A DNA stretch of 10,919 bases from the NCBI GenBank assembly GCA_017648235.1, contig JAGCIZ010000116.1:1-10919 (forward strand). The letters run 5' to 3'. This document shows positions 1-6,443 of the stretch, in pieces (the stretch's first letter is position 1; each line of letters opens with the position of its first letter). A program made the translations under genes and the position numbers. The notes under the pieces are model-generated. The model saw nothing but the letters and a program-made list of their open reading frames with translations. It was not told where the DNA came from and made no database searches. Source of the DNA: Paludibacteraceae bacterium (GTDB taxonomy: Bacteria > Bacteroidota > Bacteroidia > Bacteroidales > Paludibacteraceae).

Positions 1-10
1 CAATTCTGAT

Positions 11-84
11 GGCTCCGTGGCTCAACTGAATAGAGCATCTGACTACGGATCAGAAGTTTACAGGATTGAATCCTGTCGGAGTCA
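11..84 (+). tRNA. tRNA-Arg (anticodon ACG)
   Basis: The cloverleaf can be drawn completely. The acceptor arms are 11-17 and 77-83 (7 pairs, one G-U), with discriminator A84. The D stem is GCTC/GAGC (20-23 with 33-36). The anticodon stem is TCTGA/TCAGA (38-42 with 50-54), with anticodon ACG at 45-47. The T stem is ACAGG/CCTGT (60-64 with 72-76). ACG reads CGU, and CGC/CGA after A34-to-inosine editing by TadA (family knowledge). CCA is not encoded. The T loop reads ATTGAAT instead of the usual TTCRANT. The D loop has GA where G18-G19 is normal, so the 19-56 pair would be A-U instead of G-C. Stems are intact, so I call it functional. Confidence 0.95.
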
Positions 85-95
85 CACTGAAAATC

Positions 96-127
96 AAGCA
101 CTTACAAAAAAGTAAGTGCTTTTTTTT
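96..127 (+). terminator. Rho-independent terminator after tRNA-Arg
   Basis: A perfect stem AAGCACTTAC/GTAAGTGCTT (96-105 with 112-121) encloses a six-A loop and runs straight into a T tract ending at 127. It starts 11 bases after the tRNA and would end its transcript. Read on the minus strand the stem is followed only by a weak GATTTT, so it may be a poor terminator for the convergent permease gene. Confidence 0.85.
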
Positions 128-278
128 ATATATGTTCGTGATTCTATTAGCGATTCGACAACTAATTGATTATCATTAAGCATACCCAAATCCACAGACT
201 TTCATAATATAACAAACCTTATTGAATAATAGTAGGCTGAACCAACTACTAAGTAAGAGGATTCTCCAGTGCTCGAAA
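128..278. other. Intergenic region between convergent tRNA and permease genes
   Basis: I see no gene or recognisable promoter here. The only structure is a weak 6-bp inverted repeat, TAGTAG/CTACTA (230-235 with 246-251), without a T tract. It could slow transcription leaving the permease gene but is not a convincing terminator. Confidence 0.5.
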
Positions 279-1235
279 TTACGCCTTGGTGCGATTTTTC
301 AGTATAATCCAAATAATCACAGGAGCTCCAATCATAGCACTTACTGCGTTAATAGGCAATGGAGTATAAAAAGGAAGTTGGGTGATAATGTCGCAAAGTA
401 GCAATAAAAGAGCTCCTATGAGCATAGTGGCAGGAATAACCACCCTATGCACCGACGTTCTAAACATTCCTCTTGCAATGTGTGGAACCGCAATGCCTAC
501 AAAAGCAATCGGACCCGTAAAAGCAGTAACTGCACCAGCCAATAAAGTGATAGAAATTATAATTATCACACGCGTTCTAATAATAGAAATACCCAAACCT
601 TTAGCATAGTTTTCACCAAGAAGAAGTCCATCCAATGGTTTCTGAATGCTGACCGTTAACAAAAAACCTAGAATAACTATAGGAAGCATAACTTGCATGT
701 AGCGCCAACTCACTGCTGACAAATCGCCAAAAGTCCACGTAACGTAAAGCTTCAAAGAATCAGGATCGCTCACGCTCTGCAACAAACTAACAATAGAACC
801 TGCTATTTGCCCAAACATCAGTCCAATCAACAAAAGAGATACTGCGCTTTTCACTCTAAACGATGTAAACAGAACCAACATCAAAACAACCGATGCTCCT
901 GCTATAGCCGCTATAACTAATCCCCATCCGCTCTGCAACAAAGCCATAGGAACAATAGTGCTCGCCAAAATATAAACTGCAACGCCAAGTCCCGCCCCGG
1001 AACTCACACCCAACACATAAGGTCCAGCTAATGGATTGCGAAAAAGCGTTTGCATCAATAATCCCGAAAGCGAAATGGCTGCTCCCGTAACAACAGCAGT
1101 TATTGCTTTAGGCAAACGAAAATTGTACAAAATCTCATAAAAAATAGAGTCGTGCGCTTCAAAAATTTCTTGAAACGGAATGTAAATACGTCCCAACACC
1201 AAATCGGCAAGAAAAAAAAAATCCACAAAGGACAA
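279..1235 (-). CDS. FecCD/BtuC-family ABC transporter permease (start disrupted by homopolymer)
   Basis: This is an inner-membrane permease of the FecCD/BtuC family, which moves iron-siderophore, haem or cobalamin across the cytoplasmic membrane with an ABC ATPase and a binding protein. Family signatures visible in the 318 residues are RLPKAITAV (40-48), the RNPLAGPYVLGV block (66-77), LLLGENYAKGLG (205-215), GPIAFVGIAVPHIARG (241-256) and a C-terminal MIGAP (301-305), with many hydrophobic helices between them. The uninterrupted frame has no ATG. It opens at TTG (1235), two codons after an in-frame TAA, and lacks most of helix 1. An ATG at 1266, 19 bases after prfA, begins MKKSLIFVILFVLCGFFF in another frame. 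The two frames join perfectly if the T10 run at 1212-1221 is read as T9, giving 328 residues, normal for the family. No ATPase or binding-protein gene is in the window. Family certain, substrate unknown, start uncertain. Confidence 0.9.
   Translation of the reverse strand: MSFVDFFFLADLVLGRIYIPFQEIFEAHDSIFYEILYNFRLPKAITAVVTGAAISLSGLLMQTLFRNPLAGPYVLGVSSGAGLGVAVYILASTIVPMALLQSGWGLVIAAIAGASVVLMLVLFTSFRVKSAVSLLLIGLMFGQIAGSIVSLLQSVSDPDSLKLYVTWTFGDLSAVSWRYMQVMLPIVILGFLLTVSIQKPLDGLLLGENYAKGLGISIIRTRVIIIISITLLAGAVTAFTGPIAFVGIAVPHIARGMFRTSVHRVVIPATMLIGALLLLLCDIITQLPFYTPLPINAVSAMIGAPVIIWIILKNRTKA
1212..1221 (-). repeat. T10 homopolymer (coding strand) at the 5' end of the FecCD gene
   Basis: Ten consecutive A on the plus strand (T10 in the coding strand) code for the Phe-rich end of helix 1. 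I noticed no longer single-base run in the window. In the ATG frame starting at 1266 the run shifts reading to a stop at 1159-1161. Removing one T fuses that frame to the permease. It is a candidate slippage or phase-variation tract, or a homopolymer length error in the assembly. Confidence 0.8.
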
Positions 1236-1285
1236 AAAGTATTACAAAAATCAACGACTTTTTCATCAATGAAAAAATATTTTTT

Positions 1286-2392
1286 TTACAACTCGCTCTC
1301 TTTCAATCGCTCAGTATTTTCGGCTACAATAAGTTGATCAATAACTCCTTGAATTTCGCCTGACATAAACGAAGAAAGATTGTATATGGTGTAATTGATT
1401 CGATGATCGGTAATACGTCCTTGCGGATAATTGTAGGTACGAATTTTTGCACTTCTATCGCCTGTACTTACCATGGTTTTTCGACGAGAAGCAATATCGT
1501 CAATATATTTTTGATGTTCTCTATCATAAATCTGAGTACGCAAACGAGCCAAAGCACGCTCTTTATTTTTTGGTTGGTCGCGAGTTTCGGTACATTCAAT
1601 CAAAATCTCCTCAACTACTCCCGTATTCGGATTCTTCCACATATATCGCAAGCGAACTCCCGACTCTACTTTATTTACATTTTGTCCGCCAGCTCCTCCA
1701 CTTCGGAATGTATCCCATTTGATTTCACCTTCGTTAATTTGCACATCAAACTCGTCTGCTTCGGGCAGAACGGCTACAGTTGCTGCCGATGTATGAACAC
1801 GACCTTGGGTTTCTGTAGCAGGCACTCGCTGAACACGATGAACACCACTCTCATACTTAAGCGTTCCGTAAACATTTTCGCCCGTCACACTGAAAACAAC
1901 TTCTTTGAATCCACCAGAAGTTCCCTCATTAAAACTTGTAATTTGAGTTTTCCAACCCTTTGTTTCACAGTATTTCAAATACATCTTAAGCAAATCTCCG
2001 GCAAAAATAGCCGCTTCATCACCGCCAGTTCCTCCACGAATTTCAACAATGGCGTTTTTATTATCTTCAGGGTCAGAAGGAATAAGCAGAAGCTTTACTT
2101 TTTCCTCCATCGGAGCAACTTTTGGTTCAAGATCATCTAACTCTGCTTTCGCCAAATCTCTCATTTCCGGATCTGACTCTATTTCTAAAATCTCTTTGGC
2201 TTCTGCAATATTTTTCAATAACTGACTATACTCCTTATAAACCTCCATAAGCAACTCCAACTCACGATACTCCTTGTTCAAACGAACAAAACGCTTCATA
2301 TCGGAAATCACAGAAGGGTCAGTTATCAATGTTGATATTTCCTGAAATTTATGTTTAAGATCTTCTAATTTTGTCAAAAGATTATGTGCCAT
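1286..2392 (-). CDS. prfA: Peptide chain release factor 1
   Basis: RF1 recognises UAA and UAG stop codons in the ribosomal A site and triggers hydrolysis of peptidyl-tRNA. The codon-recognition tripeptide is P191-A-T193 in RVPATETQGRVHTS, the RF1 form; RF2 carries SPF. The catalytic GGQ is residues 235-237 in SGGAGGQNVNKVES. The N-terminal roughly 100 residues form the charged, coiled domain 1 of the family. At 368 residues the length is normal. The ATG at 2392 gives the usual short N-terminus. It lies 39 bases after the GSCFA-protein gene and 19 bases before the likely ATG of the permease, so all three probably share a transcript. No Shine-Dalgarno sequence is visible; the leader is A/T-rich. 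Q237 would be the target of the PrmC methyltransferase (family knowledge); prmC is not in the window. Confidence 0.98.
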   Translation of the reverse strand: MAHNLLTKLEDLKHKFQEISTLITDPSVISDMKRFVRLNKEYRELELLMEVYKEYSQLLKNIAEAKEILEIESDPEMRDLAKAELDDLEPKVAPMEEKVKLLLIPSDPEDNKNAIVEIRGGTGGDEAAIFAGDLLKMYLKYCETKGWKTQITSFNEGTSGGFKEVVFSVTGENVYGTLKYESGVHRVQRVPATETQGRVHTSAATVAVLPEADEFDVQINEGEIKWDTFRSGGAGGQNVNKVESGVRLRYMWKNPNTGVVEEILIECTETRDQPKNKERALARLRTQIYDREHQKYIDDIASRRKTMVSTGDRSAKIRTYNYPQGRITDHRINYTIYNLSSFMSGEIQGVIDQLIVAENTERLKESEL

Positions 2393-2431
2393 AAGTCTTA
2401 TTAAAAAAATTTACTAATTCTCTACTCTTTA

Positions 2432-3376
2432 TTAAATTACAATACCCTGCTTTATTAAATATTCCTTCTCCGTTTCAAGTGCAAGAAGAAATTTTTCATA
2501 TTCTTTATAGTTAGGATTCAAAGGACGATGATCAAGAGATTTTCTTAGCTTTTCAACTCTCAACAAAAGTTGCTTAGTTGGTTCACTAAAAAAACAATCA
2601 CTAAATTTCTGCCAAATATAATCCACCGCAAATGATGAAGGATGTGACATATCATCAGAAAAAAAACGATAATCACGCAAATCATCCAAAATCATCTCAT
2701 AAGAGGGAAAATAGGTTGTATTTTGCTGCTTACACAACTCATCAACTGCTAAAAGTAACGTTGATTTACTCAACTGATTTTCATGCAAACCATCACCTAG
2801 GTGACGTATGGGGCTTACTGAAAAAACAATTTTAATTGTCGGATTCTTTTGCCTCAAGAGCTGAATTGTATGCTCTACCCTTTTTACTATACATTCAACA
2901 GAAAGCTTCTCTCTAATAAATTCTTTTGATGGAATTTTATGACAATTGGCAACAACTTCTCCACTCTCCTTCCACCTAAATACCCAAGCAGAACCAAAAG
3001 TAATAAATAAAAAATCAGCATTTAGCAAACTATCCTGCGCAATAGAAAATTGTTTATTTATGTTTTGTAAACACAATTCCTTATCTTCAGAAGAAAAGAA
3101 ACTATGGTGAGACATACTATGCCACAAGCCATTACTAAAAATTAAATCTTCATCATCAAAAGGTATGTTTTGAAGTAGTCGGTCTAAATTTTGGCATATG
3201 GAGAAAGGATTGTAAAGTGTCCCAAAAGGATTATTTATAGCTGAAAAGCCAAAGTTTTTCAAGAGTTTGCCAACATTATCCGAGAAACAAGAACCAATCA
3301 AAAACAATTGTTTCTTATAATCAATTTGCCTATCAACAGGCAATCTTTCCAGTTTTATTTCTGTACGGAAATTCAT
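2432..3376 (-). CDS. GSCFA-domain protein (SGNH-hydrolase-like)
   Basis: This is recognised as the GSCFA family, named for a conserved motif near the N-terminus; here it reads IGSCFSDNVG (27-36), followed by NNPFGTLYNP (48-57). Further on are FITFGSAWVFR (124-134), FSVSPIRHLGDG (185-196) and DDMSHPSSFAVDYIW (241-255). These resemble SGNH/GDSL blocks: Ser29 as candidate nucleophile, Gly128 in the third block and D242xxH245 as the Asp-His pair. That assignment is my inference. No signal peptide or membrane helix is seen, so a cytoplasmic place is likely. The family is common in Bacteroidetes and its substrate is unknown to me; an esterase or acyl-transfer role is plausible. The 314 residues are about normal. 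It sits 39 bases after kdsD and 39 before prfA, so it is probably co-transcribed. Confidence 0.9.
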   Translation of the reverse strand: MNFRTEIKLERLPVDRQIDYKKQLFLIGSCFSDNVGKLLKNFGFSAINNPFGTLYNPFSICQNLDRLLQNIPFDDEDLIFSNGLWHSMSHHSFFSSEDKELCLQNINKQFSIAQDSLLNADFLFITFGSAWVFRWKESGEVVANCHKIPSKEFIREKLSVECIVKRVEHTIQLLRQKNPTIKIVFSVSPIRHLGDGLHENQLSKSTLLLAVDELCKQQNTTYFPSYEMILDDLRDYRFFSDDMSHPSSFAVDYIWQKFSDCFFSEPTKQLLLRVEKLRKSLDHRPLNPNYKEYEKFLLALETEKEYLIKQGIVI

Positions 3377-3415
3377 TAATTGAAAAGTCTTTTTTTATAT
3401 TTTTTCAATCAATTT

Positions 3416-4372
3416 TTACTTAAAATCAATAATGTTGTGAATGTGTAAAACACCTATAATTTCAGCATTATTTTTATCACTTTCCACTACAGCCAAAGAG
3501 GTGATTTTATTTTCGTTCATCATTCTAAACGCTTCGCTAATTTTAGTATCAGGCAAAATACTTTTAAACCCAAAAGTCATAATATCAGCTGCCGTAAGCG
3601 ATTTTACGTCGTCATATTTTTGTACCGCCCGACGAATATCTCCATCGGTAATTATCCCTATTGCAACATCGTCTTTGTAAACCATTGTGATGCCCTGACG
3701 CATATTACTCACTTCATAAATAATATCCTTGAACAAGGTAGTTTGCTGGACTTTAGGGACTTGCTGATACATACAGTCTTTTACCCTAGCTGAAAGTTTT
3801 TTCCCTAACGCTCCTCCAGGATGAGTTTTCTCAAAATCATCTGACTTAAAACCACGACTTTCAAGCAAACAAACGGCCAAAGCATCGCCCATAACAAGAG
3901 CTGCTGTAGTAGAACACATCGGAACAAAATTCAAATTACTTGCTTCTTGTTCTACTCCTATGTTTATCACGATATCCGCTTTCTTAGCCAATTCGGAATT
4001 TACATCTCCTGTCATTGCAACAAGAGTACAACCAATCTTTTTTATCGGTTCTATTACGTTCAGTATTTCCTGCGAAGAGCCACTATTAGAGATTGCTATT
4101 AACACATCGTCATAACCAATTATCCCTAAATCGCCGTGCAAAGCTTCTGCAGCATTCATAAACACAGATGGAGTTCCCGTAGAAGTAAGCGTGGAAGATA
4201 TTTTTCGGCCAATCAATCCTGTTTTGCCTATTCCAGTAAAAACTACCTTTCCTTTACTTTGAAGAATCAAACGTACCAACTGAGACATTTCTGTGCCAAT
4301 AGTGTTCTTTAGTTTAGCAAGTTCTGAAATCTCAGTCTGAAAAACTTCCTGACTCCTCTTTACAAAATCCAT
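3416..4372 (-). CDS. kdsD: D-arabinose 5-phosphate isomerase (KpsF/GutQ family)
   Basis: It interconverts ribulose 5-phosphate and arabinose 5-phosphate, the first step toward Kdo for lipopolysaccharide core or capsule, in the cytoplasm. A SIS sugar-isomerase domain (about 35-175) carries FTGIGKTGLIGRK, AEALHGDLG and ISNSGSSQE. Two CBS domains follow (about 200-255 and 262-318), with ITDGDIRRAV in the first. The catalytic residues described for E. coli KdsD (K59, E111, E152, H193) correspond to K50, E102, E143 and H184 here, each with the same offset of nine, and THPGGALG surrounds the histidine. The 318 residues are a normal length. The position after His-80 (HGDLG) fits the family; GKTGLIG replaces the more common GKSGHIG. 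A -7 box and an AAGGA purine tract lie just upstream, so it may have its own promoter inside the gene run. Confidence 0.94.
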   Translation of the reverse strand: MDFVKRSQEVFQTEISELAKLKNTIGTEMSQLVRLILQSKGKVVFTGIGKTGLIGRKISSTLTSTGTPSVFMNAAEALHGDLGIIGYDDVLIAISNSGSSQEILNVIEPIKKIGCTLVAMTGDVNSELAKKADIVINIGVEQEASNLNFVPMCSTTAALVMGDALAVCLLESRGFKSDDFEKTHPGGALGKKLSARVKDCMYQQVPKVQQTTLFKDIIYEVSNMRQGITMVYKDDVAIGIITDGDIRRAVQKYDDVKSLTAADIMTFGFKSILPDTKISEAFRMMNENKITSLAVVESDKNNAEIIGVLHIHNIIDFK

Positions 4373-4397
4373 CTCTATCTTTCCTTAAAATCAGTTG

Positions 4398-4405
4398 CAA
4401 ATATA
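4398..4405 (-). promoter_or_regulatory. Predicted promoter -7 box upstream of kdsD
   Basis: On the minus strand the bases read TATATTTG, a full match to the Bacteroidetes -7 consensus TAnnTTTG, with 25 bases between it and the kdsD ATG. No clear -33 TTTG is found at the usual 19 or so bases upstream, so strength is uncertain. An AAGGAAAG tract lies about 9 bases before the ATG. Confidence 0.45.
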
Positions 4406-4415
4406 CTTAAATAAA

Positions 4416-4811
4416 TCAAATCCTTTCTATTCTTCGGCGCTCGCTAACCACAAGCAATGCCTCTTCTTTGACACTTTCGGGGAGCTGAATATTTCTCAAT
4501 TGCAAACTCCTCAGCCAACCGGCAACATCGATCTCGCGCAAGGAATAAAAAACCTCACTTATTTCTTTTACTTGCTGTGGGGTATAATTATCTGCGTCTA
4601 TTCCTGAAAGTACATCTAACTCTTCATCGTCAAAATAAATAATTTCATTTGCACTTACTAACAATCTATCACGCTCACAAACTGCATGAGCGCCACAACA
4701 ATCAGAGGGAATCTCAACCTCCTCTTCTTCTTTTTTTTGCATTTTGGTGAAAACAAAAGCAAAAATTCCCGTTACCAAAAGAATTCCTAATCCGAATATA
4801 AAAATCCACAT
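4416..4811 (-). CDS. Small single-pass membrane protein with CCGxHxxC motif, function unknown
   Basis: From the chosen ATG (4811) it has 131 residues. One hydrophobic segment (about 2-21) is followed by KMQKKEEEE and then a soluble acidic domain. That domain opens with DCCGAHAVCERD: C38, C39, H42 and C45 look like a metal- or cofactor-binding cluster. Later come YFDDEELDVLSG (59-70) and GWLRSLQLRNIQLP (98-111). I believe similar proteins of unknown function occur widely in Bacteroidales, but I cannot name a domain. The topology suggests anchoring in the inner membrane with the domain in the cytoplasm (positive residues follow the helix). An upstream ATG at 4874 would overlap the acyltransferase gene by 88 bases and add a poorly hydrophobic lead, so I prefer 4811, which still overlaps by 25 bases and suggests translational coupling. 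It ends 43 bases before kdsD. Confidence 0.82.
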   Translation of the reverse strand: MWIFIFGLGILLVTGIFAFVFTKMQKKEEEEVEIPSDCCGAHAVCERDRLLVSANEIIYFDDEELDVLSGIDADNYTPQQVKEISEVFYSLREIDVAGWLRSLQLRNIQLPESVKEEALLVVSERRRIERI

Positions 4812-5827
4812 AATCTGTTCATTATCCAAGCCAACAAAATAGAGAAACAAATCCCTAAAAGATAAACACTCCAAATCGGGAATTGTAGCACTTCTACCAT
4901 TTTAATTCCTAGCACTATAGCAATAGGATGAAATAAAAATATTTCAAATGATATTTTTCCTAAAAAATTAAAAACAACATTTTCTAGTCCTAATTTCAGT
5001 TCTTCCCGATTGGCAAAATTATAAATAATAATACCAAAAAGAAGAGCCAAAACCTCATACAATACGAACGGAATTCTTATCCCTAAAAATAGAAATAATA
5101 AAACTGCCAAAACAGAACAAACAAATAAAACATTGTTATACAAAAGCTTCTGAAATTTTTCTCTGCCTAATACAAGTGCAAATAAACCTCCTATCACAAC
5201 ACAATCTATATTAAATTGGTGAATAAACTGGTCAAAAAAAATGGGGACAAAAGCGTGAAAACATTTCAGTAAAACTCTAACGACAAAATAAATAAAAAGT
5301 ATCACAAGAAATACTTTCTTCATTCTAAAACGCTGAAGAGAAAAAATAATTATAAAATATGCTTGCTCCAAAACACCCAAAAACCACGTATGTGCAAGAA
5401 ATGGTACTGGCAGAAACATTGCCAAAGCAACATTCGGCATAAAAGAAATGTATGAGGTTACAAGTAACGGATTTTTCAAAATTGAATAATCAAAATCTGA
5501 AACCTTGAAAAAGGAAATGTTAGGAAAAACAAATAACGCAAATACAACTAAAACAAAATACAAAGGATAAAACTTACGTAACCGATGAAGCAAAAATTCT
5601 CTTGGTTTTAACGTTTTTTTTACTAAGAATTTATGTACAAAAAGAAATCCACTTAATACAAAAAAACAAACTATTCCAACATGCTTCATCATTTCAAAGA
5701 CACTACTCCCCCACATATTTGGCAAACCATAAGAACACTTTATTTGTTCTATATGATGAATCAAAATGCACAAAGAGGCCAAAAATCTTAATCCATTGAT
5801 ATTTTTGATATAGGCCTTTGTTTCCAT
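4787..5827 (-). CDS. Acyltransferase-3 family integral membrane protein
   Basis: These proteins transfer acyl groups (often acetyl) to sugars of exported polysaccharide or lipopolysaccharide at the inner membrane. Family hallmarks are NGLRFLASLCILIHHIEQI (11-29, with R14 and H24/H25), CFFVLSGFL (54-62), HRLRKFYPLY (81-90), TWFLGVLEQAYF (147-158) and LGKISFEIFLFHP (289-301). About ten hydrophobic helices fill the 346 residues, a usual length. The ATG at 5827 lies 46 bases after def. Its 3' end overlaps the next gene. It is very rich in Phe, Leu, Ile and AT-rich codons, and sits between housekeeping genes, so it may be a lineage-specific insertion (inference). Acceptor sugar and acyl donor cannot be read from the sequence. 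Confidence 0.9.
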   Translation of the reverse strand: METKAYIKNINGLRFLASLCILIHHIEQIKCSYGLPNMWGSSVFEMMKHVGIVCFFVLSGFLFVHKFLVKKTLKPREFLLHRLRKFYPLYFVLVVFALFVFPNISFFKVSDFDYSILKNPLLVTSYISFMPNVALAMFLPVPFLAHTWFLGVLEQAYFIIIFSLQRFRMKKVFLVILFIYFVVRVLLKCFHAFVPIFFDQFIHQFNIDCVVIGGLFALVLGREKFQKLLYNNVLFVCSVLAVLLFLFLGIRIPFVLYEVLALLFGIIIYNFANREELKLGLENVVFNFLGKISFEIFLFHPIAIVLGIKMVEVLQFPIWSVYLLGICFSILLAWIMNRLCGFLYSD

Positions 5828-5873
5828 TGACTAAAAAAACTACTGTTTTTCTAGAAAAGTGTTTAACGAAAAA

Positions 5874-6425
5874 TCAAACGCTTTTTGTTTTGTATGAGCA
5901 CTTAACCTTACCTTTAAGGATTGCAGTCAACTTTGACTTAATCAACTGACGACGAATAGGCGTTATTCTATCAATAAAAACATGACCATCCAAATGATCA
6001 AATTCGTGTTGCATCACACGTGCCAAATATCCTTCAACCCATTCATCATGTTTTTGCAAATTCTCGTCGAAATATGTAACATGAATTCGATTTCTCCTCT
6101 TTACAGATTCGCTGATTCCTGGCAAACTCAAACAACCCTCCTCATGTGAAAGTTCTTCACCGTCAGTTTCCAAAATATGTGGATTAATGAACGCATGCTT
6201 ATAACCTTTATACTCAGGCATATCATCAGATAATGGAGATAAATCAATCACTGCCAAACGAATAGGCAAACCTATTTGAGGTGCAGCCAAACCAATACCT
6301 TCTGATTTCGCCATAGTCTCATACATGTCTGCAATAAGCTTTTGCAAATCAGGATAGTCCAATGAAATATCTTCTGCTTCTTTCCTTAAAACAGGATTTC
6401 CATATAGAAAAATAGGATAAACCAT
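5874..6425 (-). CDS. def: Peptide deformylase
   Basis: It removes the N-formyl group from nascent polypeptides at the ribosome exit. All three family motifs are present: GIGLAAPQIG (43-52), EGCLSLPG (96-103) with metal ligand C98, and QHEFDHLDG (139-147) with ligands H140 and H144 and catalytic E141. The 183 residues are a normal length, with a short basic tail. It begins 18 bases after the pheT stop and is almost surely read on the same transcript; a second promoter is not evident. Pairing of two translation genes is in line with a housekeeping operon. The usual partner fmt is not in the window. Confidence 0.98.
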   Translation of the reverse strand: MVYPIFLYGNPVLRKEAEDISLDYPDLQKLIADMYETMAKSEGIGLAAPQIGLPIRLAVIDLSPLSDDMPEYKGYKHAFINPHILETDGEELSHEEGCLSLPGISESVKRRNRIHVTYFDENLQKHDEWVEGYLARVMQHEFDHLDGHVFIDRITPIRRQLIKSKLTAILKGKVKCSYKTKSV

Positions 6426-6443
6426 ACTCTCTTATTATTTTTT

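Noticed and set aside
61..278. tRNA 3' end as an integration (att) site for a mobile element.
   Set aside because: I found no repeat of the tRNA 3' end elsewhere in the window and no integrase or other mobile gene.
1159..1266. Short minus-strand frame starting MKKSL and containing FFSC, resembling a lipoprotein signal.
   Set aside because: The Cys arises only from the shifted frame after the T10 run. The same bases make a better first helix for the permease when one T is dropped.
1403..2140. A 245-codon open frame on the plus strand opposite prfA.
   Set aside because: It is entirely antisense to a clear RF1 gene, its translation resembles no family I know, and it is Ser/Thr/Phe-rich as expected of a reverse-frame artefact.
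4812..4874. Upstream ATG at 4874 for the CCGxHxxC membrane protein.
   Set aside because: It would lengthen the overlap with the acyltransferase gene to 88 bases and add 21 residues before the natural helix start; the ATG at 4811 fits better.
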